A stretch of 64,000 bases of DNA from RBG-16-66-20 sp036560705 (GCA_036560705.1 DATBQR010000058.1:62001-126000); one strand, 5' to 3'. Shown: positions 51,218 to 60,553, counted from the first letter of the stretch. The notes: generated from the sequence alone by a model not told the origin. Program-made: numbers and translations.

Positions 51218-51774
51218 CAACGGTACAAGCCGTGCTCGCGGATATAGCCGAGCACCGGCGGCGGGAGCATCGCAGAAACATCCTCGTTGCGCGCGATGCG
51301 CGCGCGGAGGTCGCTGGCGGAAATGGCTGAGGGGGTCATGGGAATTTTTTTTGCCTTTGCATCGAGTGTCCATCCGGGTCTTGCGAAAACGGCGACATCG
51401 CAGAGCTTTTCGAGATCCGCCCAGCGATGCCAGGATTCGCGCTTTTCATACTGGTCCGCGCCCATGATGAGCACGAACTTGCTTTTCGGATTTTCGTCTT
51501 TCAAGGAAGAAATGCTGTCGAAAGTAAAGCCGGAGGCGCCTGGGCGCAGTTCGCGCTCGTCGACGGCGTGGCGCGCTTCGCCCGCGACCGCCAGCTTCAG
51601 CATCGCCGCGCGGTGCGCGGCCGCGGCGACCGGCGCCGGGCGGTAGGGCGGGACGCCGGTCGGCAGCCAGAGGATTTTTTCCAGGGGCAACGCGGACAGC
51701 GCCGTGCCGGCGATCGCCAGGTGCGCGTTATGGACAGGATCGAAGGTGCCGCCGAGGATGCCGATGGGACTCAA
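51217..51774 (-). CDS. nadD: Nicotinate-nucleotide adenylyltransferase
   Basis: A 185-residue nucleotidyltransferase of NAD synthesis. The motif GGTFDPVHNAHLAIA is at the N-terminus and SASDLRARIA near the C-terminus. TTG at 51774 is the only reasonable start; the upstream 51 bases are a GC-rich repeat and offer no clear ribosome site. The middle of the gene is AT-rich, including an A8 tract on the coding strand at about 51342-51349. Confidence 0.93.
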   Translation of the reverse strand: MSPIGILGGTFDPVHNAHLAIAGTALSALPLEKILWLPTGVPPYRPAPVAAAAHRAAMLKLAVAGEARHAVDERELRPGASGFTFDSISSLKDENPKSKFVLIMGADQYEKRESWHRWADLEKLCDVAVFARPGWTLDAKAKKIPMTPSAISASDLRARIARNEDVSAMLPPPVLGYIREHGLYR

Positions 51775-51775
51775 A

Positions 51776-51826
51776 GCGGGGGGTTCTGGAGGGGGGCAGA
51801 AGCGTTTTTCTGGAGCCCCCCTTTCA
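51776..51826. repeat. Dispersed 51-nt GC-rich repeat, copy B (proA-nadD junction)
   Basis: The second copy of the element at 21058-21108, identical at 43 of 51 positions with no gaps. Blocks are GCGGGGGG, GGAGGGGGGC, the centre AGAAGCGTTTTTCTGG, and GCCCCCCTTTCA. It fills the gap between nadD and proA completely. Its last three bases (TCA on the plus strand) are the TGA stop codon of proA. Confidence 0.75.
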
Positions 51827-53119
51827 CGTACGGATTTCTCCGTGTCCGAGGACGACGTACTTCTGCGTCGTCAGGCCCTCCAGGCCGACCGGGCCGCGCG
51901 CATGCAGCTTGTCGGTGGAGATGCCGATCTCGGCGCCCAGGCCGTACTCGTAGCCGTCGGCGAATCGGGTGGATGCGTTGACGATCACGGAGCTCGAATC
52001 GACTTCGCGCAGGAAACGGCCGGCGCGTTCCTTGTCGCCGGTGACGATGGCGTCGGTGTGCTGCGAGCCGTACTTGGCGATGTGCGCGATGGCCTCGTCG
52101 AGATCCTTCACCACGCGGATCGAGACGATGGGCGCGAGCCACTCGGTGTAGTAATCCTGTTCCGTGGCGGGCTTCGCGTCCTTTACCAGCTTTTGCGTTG
52201 CCTCGTCGCCGCGCATTTCGACATTTTTGCTTTTGTAAATAGAGGCAATCAAAGGCAAAACCTTTCCGGCGATTCCTTCGGCCACCAGCAGCGTCTCAAG
52301 GGTGTTGCAGGTGCCGTAGCGCTGCGTCTTGGCGTTGTCGGCGATGCGCACGGCCATCTCCGGGTCGGCGCGGTCGTCCACGTAGAGATGGCAGACGCCG
52401 TCCAGGTGCTTGATCATCGGGATCTTCGATTCGCGCGACAGCCGCTCGATCAGCTCCTTGCCGCCGCGCGGCACGATGATGTCGACGTATTCGTTCATGG
52501 TGATGAGGTGGCCCACCGCCGCGCGGTCGGCGGTCGCCACCATCTGCACCGCCGCCTCGGGCAGTCCGGCGGTCTTCAGCCCCGCGCGCACGCAGGCGGC
52601 GATCGCCTGGTTGGAACGCAGCGCCTCGGAGCCGCCGCGCAGGATGCAGGCGTTGCCGGCCTTCAGGCACAGGCCGGCGGCATCCGCCGTCACGTTGGGC
52701 CGCGATTCATAAATGATGCCGATCACGCCGAGCGGCACGCGCATGCGGCCGACCTCGATGCCGGTCGGGCGCCGCGCCAGTTCGGTGATTTTGCCGACCG
52801 GGTCGGCGAGCGCGGCGATGTCTTCCAGGCCTTCGGCCATCTGCTCGACGGTCGCCGGCGTGAGCGTAAGGCGGTCGACGAACGCGCCGTCGCGGCCCGT
52901 CTTTCTTGCCTGCTCGACGTCGGCGCGGTTCGCTTCCAGCAGCGCGGTCGCCTGCCGGCGGATTTCCGCCGCCATCGCGCGCAGCGCGCCGTTTTTGGCA
53001 TCGGTGCCCGCGCGCGCAAGCTCACGCGCGGCCAGGCGCGCCGCAATCCCCATGTCGCGCATGGCGGCGGCAAGATCAACCGACGTGGCGGGAACCTGCG
53101 CGTGCGACTTCGCTCTCAT
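51824..53119 (-). CDS. proA: Gamma-glutamyl phosphate reductase
   Basis: A 431-residue aldehyde-dehydrogenase-fold enzyme making glutamate semialdehyde for proline. The catalytic Cys is in YGTCNTLETLLV. NADPH-site pieces GVIGIIYESRPNVTADAAGLC and LKAGNACILRGGSEA are present. ATG at 53119 gives a 44-base overlap with holA; the internal ATG at 53062 would avoid it but gives a slightly short protein. The stop codon lies in a dispersed repeat. A low-GC patch lies at 52217-52270. Confidence 0.95.
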   Translation of the reverse strand: MRAKSHAQVPATSVDLAAAMRDMGIAARLAARELARAGTDAKNGALRAMAAEIRRQATALLEANRADVEQARKTGRDGAFVDRLTLTPATVEQMAEGLEDIAALADPVGKITELARRPTGIEVGRMRVPLGVIGIIYESRPNVTADAAGLCLKAGNACILRGGSEALRSNQAIAACVRAGLKTAGLPEAAVQMVATADRAAVGHLITMNEYVDIIVPRGGKELIERLSRESKIPMIKHLDGVCHLYVDDRADPEMAVRIADNAKTQRYGTCNTLETLLVAEGIAGKVLPLIASIYKSKNVEMRGDEATQKLVKDAKPATEQDYYTEWLAPIVSIRVVKDLDEAIAHIAKYGSQHTDAIVTGDKERAGRFLREVDSSSVIVNASTRFADGYEYGLGAEIGISTDKLHARGPVGLEGLTTQKYVVLGHGEIRT

Positions 53120-54110
53120 CCAGCAATTCTAACCCCAGCCTGATGAGTTCATCCCAGGGCTCGCCGGGTCCGACGCCCTTGCTGGCACGGTCGACGCGCG
53201 CCGCGTGCGTGAGCGCCCGCTCGAGCGCGGCGCGCGGAAATCGGCGGGCCGCCGCTTTCACCGGCGCCTGGCGTTCGCCCCATACGCGGTTCTCGCGCAG
53301 CAGCTGGTCGATGGCGCGGCCCGCCTCCAGCCCCTGCTGGATGTGTGCGAGCGCGCGCAGTTCCTCGGCGAGCATCCAGAGGACCAGCACCGTCGACTCG
53401 CCTTCGCCGCGCAGGCCGTCGAGCACGCGCACGTAGCGCGCCGCATCGCCGGCGAGCAGCGCCGCGGCGCCGTCCTTGGCGTCGTAGCGCGCCACGTTCG
53501 CCACCGCGTCGTTCACCTGCTCGGCGGAGAGCTCGCCCCCAGGCAACAAGAGCCCGAGCTTCTGCACTTCCTGGTAGGCGGCGAGCAGGTTGCCTTCCAC
53601 GCGGTCGGCGAGAAAGCCGAGCGCCTCGGGGGAAGCGCGCTGTCCCTGCCGGGCGAGGCGCGCGGCGATCCACTCCGGCAGCCGCGCGCGCTCCACCGGG
53701 TAGACGTCGACCACCACGCCGGCGCCGGCGAGCGCGAGAAACCAGCGCGAGTTCTGATCGTCCTTGCGCAGGCGCGGCACGCTCACGATGGTGACGTTTT
53801 CCTTCGCCAGGCGCTCGCAATAACCCAGGATGGCCGCGGCCCCCTGCGTTCCGGGCTTGCCGGTGGGAATGCGCAGTTCGACGATCTTGCGTCCGCCGAA
53901 GAGCGACTGGCTCGCGCCCGCCTGCGTCAGTTCGCTCCAGTCGAAGCCGCGCTCGGCGGTAAACACCTCGCGCTCCTCGCAGCCTTTCTTGCGCGCGGCG
54001 GCGCGGATGGCGTCGGCCGATTCCAGCGCGAGCAGCGGCTCGTCGCCGTGGATGACGTAGACGCTGGCAATGGACTTGGCAAGCTGCGCTTCGAGCTGCT
54101 CGGCGCGCAA
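53076..54110 (-). CDS. holA: DNA polymerase III subunit delta
   Basis: A 344-residue clamp-loader delta subunit. The N-terminus carries YVIHGDEPLLALESADAIR, the beta-binding region, and the middle the EGNLLAAYQEVQKLGLL block that ends the RecA-like part, followed by the helical collar domain. It opens the sliding clamp. It lies between lptE and proA, as in many betaproteobacteria. Confidence 0.93.
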   Translation of the reverse strand: MRAEQLEAQLAKSIASVYVIHGDEPLLALESADAIRAAARKKGCEEREVFTAERGFDWSELTQAGASQSLFGGRKIVELRIPTGKPGTQGAAAILGYCERLAKENVTIVSVPRLRKDDQNSRWFLALAGAGVVVDVYPVERARLPEWIAARLARQGQRASPEALGFLADRVEGNLLAAYQEVQKLGLLLPGGELSAEQVNDAVANVARYDAKDGAAALLAGDAARYVRVLDGLRGEGESTVLVLWMLAEELRALAHIQQGLEAGRAIDQLLRENRVWGERQAPVKAAARRFPRAALERALTHAARVDRASKGVGPGEPWDELIRLGLELLDESEVARAGSRHVG

Positions 54111-54115
54111 GGGGA

Positions 54116-54619
54116 TTACTGTTCGGCGGGTTTCGGAGGGTGCGCGGACTCGAGGCGCCGCATGATCTGCCGCACCATGTCGAACTGCATGTCGCGGTAG
54201 AGATTCGCCTCCTCGAGTTCCTTGGAGAGCACCACGGAGTCGTTGAAGGTGACGTCGCGCTTGAGTTCTATGGTGTTGAGGGGCAGGAATTCGGCGCCCT
54301 TGCCGTCATGCACGCGGAAGCCGACGCGGTAGACCAGCGAGTATTCGCTCACGCGCCCGGTCGCGGCCAGCGACAGGATGACTTTCTGGCGGGTCTCCTG
54401 CGAGAACTCGAGTATGGCGTCCGCCTTCTTCGGATCGTCCACCACCTTGGTGTTGGTGCCGGACTGGATGTTGCGCTTGAGATCCAGCGCGACGCCGCCC
54501 GAGCCCGGCGGCAGGTACACCGATGCGAACGGCAGATTGGCGGTGCCGCGCAGCTGGAAGCCGCATCCCGCCAGCAGAACGGCGAGCGCGAAAACGGCGG
54601 CGGGTTTTGCGAAGCGCAT
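54116..54619 (-). CDS. lptE: LPS-assembly lipoprotein LptE
   Basis: A 167-residue outer-membrane lipoprotein with a signal peptide ending in the lipobox LAGC (Cys at residue 19) and the LptE opening GFQLRGTANLPF. It plugs LptD in lipopolysaccharide export. The ATG shares one base with the leuS stop, and holA follows five bases after its stop; leuS-lptE-holA is a common order. Confidence 0.95.
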   Translation of the reverse strand: MRFAKPAAVFALAVLLAGCGFQLRGTANLPFASVYLPPGSGGVALDLKRNIQSGTNTKVVDDPKKADAILEFSQETRQKVILSLAATGRVSEYSLVYRVGFRVHDGKGAEFLPLNTIELKRDVTFNDSVVLSKELEEANLYRDMQFDMVRQIMRRLESAHPPKPAEQ

Positions 54620-57174
54620 CAGACGACGATATTGATCAAGCGGCCGGGCACGATGATGGTTTTGCGTATGGCCTTGCCGTCAATGTACTTCTTTACGGCC
54701 TCGGCCGCCATCGTTTCGGCGGTCTTCTGGTCGGCGGATTTCGCCACTTTCACGTTGCCGCGCGTCTTGCCATTGACCTGCACCACGTAGTCGATCTCGT
54801 CCTGCTCGAGGGCGGCCGGGTCCGGTTCCGGCCACGGCGCCGTCATCACGTCCCCGCCGAAGCCGAGTTCCCGCCACAGCGCGTGGCAGACGTGCGGGGT
54901 GATCGGCGACAGCAGCCGCAGCAGGATCGACAGCCCTTCCTTGGCGGTCTCGTTTTCCGCGCCCGGAAGCTTTTCCAGGGCATTCAGCATCTTCATCGCC
55001 GCCGAAGCCACGGTATTGAACTGGTGCTTGCCGAGGTCGTAGTTGGCCTGCTTCAGCACCGCGTGGATCTCGCGGCGGACGTCCTTGGCGCTGGCCTTGC
55101 TGCCGGAAGTATTTTTCGAAAAGGTAAAGCCGTAGTTCCACAGGCGCTTGAGGAAGCGGTACGAGCCTTCGACGCCTTCGTCCGACCACTCGAGCGTGCT
55201 GGTCGGCGGCGAGGCGAAAATGATGAAGAAGCGCGCGGTGTCGGCGCCGTACTGCTCGATCAGCTTCTGCGGGTCGACGCCGTTGTTGCGCGATTTCGAC
55301 ATGGTGCCGATGCCGTCGTACACCACTTCCATGCCACTCTTTGTCTTGGCGACGAGGATCTTGCCCTTGGCGTCGCGCGTGAGGGCCACGTCGGCGGGGT
55401 TCACCCACTCGCGCCGGCCATTGGCGTCGGTGTAGTAGGACTCGGCGAGCACCATGCCCTGCGTCAGCAGGTTGGTGAAGGGTTCGGCGACATCCAGCAG
55501 GCCTTCGTCGCGCATCGCGCGCATGAAGAAGCGGGAGTAGAGCAGGTGCAGGATGGCGTGCTCGATGCCGCCGATGTACTGGTCCACCGCCATCCAGTAC
55601 CGGGCGCGCTCGTCTACCATCGCGCCCGGCTGGTCCGGGCAGGCATAGCGCGCGAAGTACCAGGACGAATCGACGAAGGTGTCCATGGTGTCGGTCTCGC
55701 GCTTCGCCGGCTTGCCGCAGGACGGACACCTGGTTTCGTAGAACGCGGGAAGCTTCGCCAGCGGATTGCCGGTGCCGTCGGGCACCAGGTCTTCGGGCAG
55801 CACCACCGGCAACTGGTCGTCCGGCACCGGCACGTCGCCGCAGGACGGGCAGTGCACGATCGGGATCGGGCAGCCCCAGTAGCGCTGGCGCGAGATGCCC
55901 CAGTCGCGCAGGCGCCACTGCACCTGCTTCTCGCCGAGGTTCTTCGCCTTCAGGTCGGCAGCGATGGCATCGACCGCCTGCTGGAAGCCGAGGCCGTCGT
56001 ACTTTCCGGAGTTGACGCACTGGCCGGCACCTTTTTCGTCGTACCAGGCGTACCACTTGCGATCGTCGAACTTCCCGTCGCCGACCTGGATCACCTGCGG
56101 GATCGGCAGTCCGTACTTCAGCGCGAAGGAGAAATCACGCTCGTCGTGCGCCGGCACGCCCATCACCGCGCCCTCGCCGTAGCCCATCAGCACGTAGTTG
56201 CCCACCCAGACGGGGATTTGTTCGCCCGAGACCGGGTGTTTTACATACAGGCCGGTGGGCTCGCCTTTCTTCTCGATTTGCGCGAGTTCGGCTTCCACCA
56301 CCGTGCCTTTCCTGCATTCCTCGACAAAGGCCCTGATCTTCCGATTTTTCCCGGCGGCATATTGGGCGATGGGATGTTCGGCGGCCACCGCCATGAAGGT
56401 CACGCCCATCAGCGTGTCGGCGCGGGTGGTAAATACCCAAAGATTCTTTTGCTCGCCATTCAGCTCATACGGGAAGCCAATTCGAACCCCTTCCGATTTG
56501 CCTATCCAGTTCTTCTGCATCAGCTTGACCTGCTCGGGCCAGCCGTCCAAGCCGTCGAGCGCGCCGAGCAGCTCCTCGGCGTACTTCGTGATGCGGAAGA
56601 AGTACATCGGGATTTCGCGCTTTTCCACCGGCGCGCCGGTGCGCCAGCCGCGGCCGTCGATCACCTGCTCGTTGGCGAGCACCGTCTGGTCGACCGGATC
56701 CCAGTTGACGACGCCGGTCTTCTTGTAGGCGAGGCCCTTTTTGAAGAGGCGCGTGAACAGCCACTGGTTCCACTTGTAGTAGCTCGAGTCGCAGGTGGCG
56801 AGCTCGCGTTCCCAGTCGATGGCGAAGCCGAGGCTCTTCAGCTGCTTCTTCATGTACGCGATGTTGTCGCGCGTCCACCGGGCGGGCGGCACCTTGTTCG
56901 CCATCGCGGCGTTTTCGGCGGGCAGGCCGAAGGCGTCCCAGCCCATCGGCTGCAGCACGTTCATGCCGCGCATGCGGTAATGCCGGGTGAGCACGTCGCC
57001 GATGGTGTAGTTCCTGACGTGCCCCATGTGCAGCTTGCCCGAGGGGTACGGGAACATCGACAGGCAGTAGAACTTCGCCTTCGCGCGGTCCTCCGTGACG
57101 CGGAACGAGCGCTGCGATTCCCAGAACGACTGGGCTTCGTCTTCGATGCTGCGGGGTTCGTAGCGTTCCTGCAT
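54619..57174 (-). CDS. leuS: Leucyl-tRNA synthetase
   Basis: An 851-residue class I synthetase. The HIGH-type motif is LHMGHVRNY (HMGH at 49-52), the CP1 editing domain lies at about 220-420, a zinc-ribbon-like CPSCGDVPVP follows, and KMSKS appears as TMSKSRNNGVDP near residue 620. The length is normal. It heads a long leftward block of tightly packed or overlapping genes that runs down to rng. Confidence 0.97.
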   Translation of the reverse strand: MQERYEPRSIEDEAQSFWESQRSFRVTEDRAKAKFYCLSMFPYPSGKLHMGHVRNYTIGDVLTRHYRMRGMNVLQPMGWDAFGLPAENAAMANKVPPARWTRDNIAYMKKQLKSLGFAIDWERELATCDSSYYKWNQWLFTRLFKKGLAYKKTGVVNWDPVDQTVLANEQVIDGRGWRTGAPVEKREIPMYFFRITKYAEELLGALDGLDGWPEQVKLMQKNWIGKSEGVRIGFPYELNGEQKNLWVFTTRADTLMGVTFMAVAAEHPIAQYAAGKNRKIRAFVEECRKGTVVEAELAQIEKKGEPTGLYVKHPVSGEQIPVWVGNYVLMGYGEGAVMGVPAHDERDFSFALKYGLPIPQVIQVGDGKFDDRKWYAWYDEKGAGQCVNSGKYDGLGFQQAVDAIAADLKAKNLGEKQVQWRLRDWGISRQRYWGCPIPIVHCPSCGDVPVPDDQLPVVLPEDLVPDGTGNPLAKLPAFYETRCPSCGKPAKRETDTMDTFVDSSWYFARYACPDQPGAMVDERARYWMAVDQYIGGIEHAILHLLYSRFFMRAMRDEGLLDVAEPFTNLLTQGMVLAESYYTDANGRREWVNPADVALTRDAKGKILVAKTKSGMEVVYDGIGTMSKSRNNGVDPQKLIEQYGADTARFFIIFASPPTSTLEWSDEGVEGSYRFLKRLWNYGFTFSKNTSGSKASAKDVRREIHAVLKQANYDLGKHQFNTVASAAMKMLNALEKLPGAENETAKEGLSILLRLLSPITPHVCHALWRELGFGGDVMTAPWPEPDPAALEQDEIDYVVQVNGKTRGNVKVAKSADQKTAETMAAEAVKKYIDGKAIRKTIIVPGRLINIVV

Positions 57175-57212
57175 GTTGCGGATCGTTTCGGCGCCGTGTC
57201 GGGAAGCCGCGG

Positions 57213-57218
57213 ATTATA
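57213..57218 (-). promoter_or_regulatory. Possible leuS -10 box
   Basis: A perfect TATAAT on the minus strand lies 38 bases before the leuS ATG, in the 66-base gap to the divergent uvrD. No good -35 match is seen at 16-18 bases, so the promoter may be weak or activator-dependent. Confidence 0.4.
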
Positions 57219-57240
57219 AAGGGTGAGATAATGCGCCGTT

Positions 57241-59457
57241 TTGTCGCGGCCGAATTTGTCCCTACACCTCGAACACCTCAATCCGGAACAGCTCGCCGCG
57301 GTGACCCTGCACGAAGAGGGCGCCGCGGGACACGCCCTCGTGCTCGCAGGCGCGGGCAGCGGCAAGACCCGGGTGCTCACCACGCGCATCGCCTGGCTGA
57401 TCAAATCCGGCCACGTCACGCCCGGCGGCGTGCTGGCGGTGACCTTCACCAACAAGGCGGCGCGCGAAATGATGACGCGCCTCACGGCGATGCTGCCGAT
57501 GAATCCGCGCGGCCTGTGGATCGGCACTTTCCACGGGCTCGCAAATCGCCTCTTGCGCACGCACCACCAGGAGGCCGGGCTGCCGCGCGAATTCCAGATC
57601 CTCGACGTGCAGGACCAGCTCTCGGCGGTGAAGCGCCTCGCCAGGGCGCTCAACGTCGACGAAGACCGTTTTCCGCCGCGCGACCTGCAGCGCTTCATCA
57701 ACGGCAACAAGGAAGAGGGCCTGCGCGCGCGCGACGCGCCGGCCGGCGACGACATCGCGCGCCGCCAGGTGGAGTTCTACGCCGCCTACGACGAGCAGTG
57801 CCAGCGCGAGGGCGTGGCGGATTTCGCCGAACTGCTGCTGCGCAGCTACGAACTGCTGGCGAGAAACGAAATCATCCGCCAGCACTATCAGGCGCGCTTC
57901 CGCTACATCCTGATCGATGAGTTTCAGGACACCAACCGCCTGCAGTACCGCTGGCTGAAGATGTTCGCGGGGCCTGCGTCGCGCCTGTTCGCGGTGGGCG
58001 ACGACGACCAGTCCATCTACGGCTTCCGCGGCGCCAACGTCGGCAACCTGGCGGAGTTCGAGAAGGAATACTCGAGGGGGAAAGTGATCCGCCTGGAGCA
58101 GAACTACCGGTCGCAGGGCAACATCCTCGATGCCGCCAATGCGCTGATTTCGAACAACACGCAGCGCCTGGGCAAGAACCTGTGGACCTCGGCCGGCAGC
58201 GGCGATCCGCTGCGGGTGTTCGAAGGCGAGAGCGACGCCGACGAGGCGCGCTTCATCGCCGAGGAGGTCGGCGCTCTGCGGCGCGAAGGCATGCGGCTCG
58301 TGGATATCGCCGTGCTCTACCGCTCCAACGCGCAGTCGCGCGTGCTGGAGCACGCGCTGTTCGGCGCCACGATCCCCTACCGCGTCTACGGCGGCCTGCG
58401 CTTCTTCGAGCGGGCCGAGGTGAAGCACGCGCTCGCCTATCTGCGCCTGATTTCCTCGCCGGCGGACGACACCTCGTTCCTGCGCGTCGCCAATTTTCCG
58501 CCGCGCGGCATCGGCGCCCGCTCGATGGAGCAGCTGCAGGACGCGGCCAAGCAGAAGGGCATCCCGCTGTTCGAGGCCGTTGATTTTTCTTCTGTCAAAT
58601 CCCTATCCTTTAAAAAACTGATTCAGGATCTGCAAACCGAGACCAAAGACCTGCCGCTGCCGGAGGTCGTCGAGCACGTGATCCACCGCAGCGGCCTGAT
58701 CGAGCATTACAAGAACGAGCGCGAGGGCGTCGACAGGGTCGAAAACCTCGAGGAACTCGTCAACGCCGCGGCGGCTTTCACGCAAAGCGAGCGGGATCCG
58801 GAAGCGGACGAAGAGATGCCGCCGCTGGTCGCTTTCCTCACGCACGCGGCGCTGGAGGCGGGCGACCATCAAGCCGGGGAAGGCCAGGACGCGCTGCAGC
58901 TGATGACGGCGCACTCGGCCAAGGGCCTGGAATTCCATGCCGTGTTCCTCAGCGGCCTGGAGGAAGGCTTGTTCCCGCACGAGCAGAGCACGGTGGAGAA
59001 GGACGGCCTGGAAGAGGAGCGCCGCCTCGCCTACGTCGCCATCACGCGCGCGCGGCAGCGGCTCTACCTGTCCTTCGCGCAGACCCGCATGCTGCACGGC
59101 CAGACGCGCTACAGCCTGGCGTCGCGCTTCCTGGAGGAAATCCCCGAGGGCCTGAAGAAATGGCTCACGCCGAAATTGTCGCGGCAGAGATCGATGGGGT
59201 TCGACATGCCGGCGCGGCGGCAGTCGCGCGCGGACGACAAGGACAGCTACTTTCCGAAGAAGGAAACCGTCACGTTCGCGAAGCGCCGCGAGGGTCCGGG
59301 CTTGCGCATCGGCCAGAATGTGACGCACCCGAAATTCGGCGCCGGCGTGATCGTGGATGCCGAGGGCGACGGCAGCGATGCGCGCGTGCAGGTGAATTTC
59401 GGCCGCCAGGGCGTCAAGTGGCTTGCCGTGGCGGTGGCCAAGCTGGAAGTGGCTTAG
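57241..59457 (+). CDS. uvrD: UvrD/Rep-family ATP-dependent DNA helicase
   Basis: A 738-residue superfamily 1A helicase. Walker A is GAGSGKT (37-43), with motif Ia VTFTNKAAREM, motif II ILIDEFQDTN, motif III AVGDDDQSIYGFRGA, motif IV EQNYRSQGNIL, motif V TAHSAKGLEF and motif VI RRLAYVAITRAR. The C-terminus has the Tudor-like fold common to UvrD/PcrA. It acts in nucleotide-excision and mismatch repair. The start is TTG; a second TTG five codons in is possible. A patch at 58581-58640 is AT- and Lys-rich. Confidence 0.93.
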   Translation: MSRPNLSLHLEHLNPEQLAAVTLHEEGAAGHALVLAGAGSGKTRVLTTRIAWLIKSGHVTPGGVLAVTFTNKAAREMMTRLTAMLPMNPRGLWIGTFHGLANRLLRTHHQEAGLPREFQILDVQDQLSAVKRLARALNVDEDRFPPRDLQRFINGNKEEGLRARDAPAGDDIARRQVEFYAAYDEQCQREGVADFAELLLRSYELLARNEIIRQHYQARFRYILIDEFQDTNRLQYRWLKMFAGPASRLFAVGDDDQSIYGFRGANVGNLAEFEKEYSRGKVIRLEQNYRSQGNILDAANALISNNTQRLGKNLWTSAGSGDPLRVFEGESDADEARFIAEEVGALRREGMRLVDIAVLYRSNAQSRVLEHALFGATIPYRVYGGLRFFERAEVKHALAYLRLISSPADDTSFLRVANFPPRGIGARSMEQLQDAAKQKGIPLFEAVDFSSVKSLSFKKLIQDLQTETKDLPLPEVVEHVIHRSGLIEHYKNEREGVDRVENLEELVNAAAAFTQSERDPEADEEMPPLVAFLTHAALEAGDHQAGEGQDALQLMTAHSAKGLEFHAVFLSGLEEGLFPHEQSTVEKDGLEEERRLAYVAITRARQRLYLSFAQTRMLHGQTRYSLASRFLEEIPEGLKKWLTPKLSRQRSMGFDMPARRQSRADDKDSYFPKKETVTFAKRREGPGLRIGQNVTHPKFGAGVIVDAEGDGSDARVQVNFGRQGVKWLAVAVAKLEVA

Positions 59458-59467
59458 CGCCGCTTTC

Positions 59468-60553
59468 TCACCTCTCGAACAGCAGCACCAGGTAGGAGCA
59501 GAACAGCAGCAGGTGCACGGCGCCGAGCAGGATGTTGGTGCGGCCGCTGGCGAAGGTGATGGTGCTGAGTCCCAGCGTGAGCAGGAGCAGGACCACATCC
59601 ACAGGTTCCAGCCCGAGCACCACGCTGCGGTCGGTGAAGAGGCCGATCGCCAGCACCGCCGGGATGGTCAGGCTGATGCTCGCCAGCACCGAGCCGAGCA
59701 GCAGGTTGACCGAGCGCTGCAGCTGGTTGGCCAGCGCCGCGCGCACCGCGCCCAGCGATTCCGGGGAAAGGATCAGCGCCGCCACCAGGAATCCCACCAG
59801 CGCCTCGGGCGCGCCCAGCACCTGCACCGCGTGCTCGATCGGCACGGCGATTTTCTTCGACAGCAGCACGATCGGGATGATGTAGGCAATGAGCAGCACG
59901 CCGTGAAAGGCGGCCGAGCGCACTTCCAGGTCGCCGTGGTCGTCGCCGGCCGGCTCGTCCGCCGTCACGAAATAGTGCTTGTGGCGCAGGGTCTGGATGG
60001 CGAGAAAGACGCCGTACAGCGCAATCGACATGAAGATGAGGAAAATCTCGTGCAGCGCCGACAGCGTGCCGCCGGGCGATTCGGTGAAGTTGGGCAGCAC
60101 CAGCCCGAGCACCGCCAGCGGCACGATCACCGCGAGGAAGGCGTTGGCGCCCTGCAGGTTGTAGGTCTGCTCGTGGTAGCGCAGGCCGCCGACCAGCAGC
60201 GTGAGGCCCGCCATGCCGTTGAAGACGATCATCACCACGGCGAACATGGTGTCGCGCGCGAGCGCCGAGACCGGCGGGCCGTTCAGCATCACCGCCGCGA
60301 TCATCATCACTTCGATGCCGGTGATCGCCAGCGTGAGGATCAGCGTGCCGAAGGGTTCGCCGAGGATCGTCGCAAGACATTCAGAGTGCCTGACCACCGC
60401 GAAAGCCGCCGCCAGCATCACGGCGAACAGCCATACGAGCACGAACGCCGCCCACCAGCTGTTGCCCAGGTCGCCCGGCAGCTGCCGGGCGAACAGGAAG
60501 AACAGCGCCGCCGTGGCATAGCTCGCGAGCAGAGGCCATTCGCGCCGGATCAT
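59468..60553 (-). CDS. chaA: Calcium/proton (sodium/proton) antiporter ChaA-like
   Basis: A 361-residue cation exchanger with 10-11 membrane segments in two inverted halves. The exchanger motifs are visible: AVVRHSECLATILGEPFGTLILTLAITGIEV (split by the Glu of GEPFGT) and, in the second half, ALILSPESLGAV. It should export Ca2+ or Na+ for protons. It converges with uvrD and diverges from ilvA. Confidence 0.88.
   Translation of the reverse strand: MIRREWPLLASYATAALFFLFARQLPGDLGNSWWAAFVLVWLFAVMLAAAFAVVRHSECLATILGEPFGTLILTLAITGIEVMMIAAVMLNGPPVSALARDTMFAVVMIVFNGMAGLTLLVGGLRYHEQTYNLQGANAFLAVIVPLAVLGLVLPNFTESPGGTLSALHEIFLIFMSIALYGVFLAIQTLRHKHYFVTADEPAGDDHGDLEVRSAAFHGVLLIAYIIPIVLLSKKIAVPIEHAVQVLGAPEALVGFLVAALILSPESLGAVRAALANQLQRSVNLLLGSVLASISLTIPAVLAIGLFTDRSVVLGLEPVDVVLLLLTLGLSTITFASGRTNILLGAVHLLLFCSYLVLLFER

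Noticed and set aside
54523..57219. An 898-codon plus-strand open frame opposite leuS
   Set aside because: Mirror of leuS with low-complexity His/Arg/Val content and no domains; the real gene has all LeuRS motifs.
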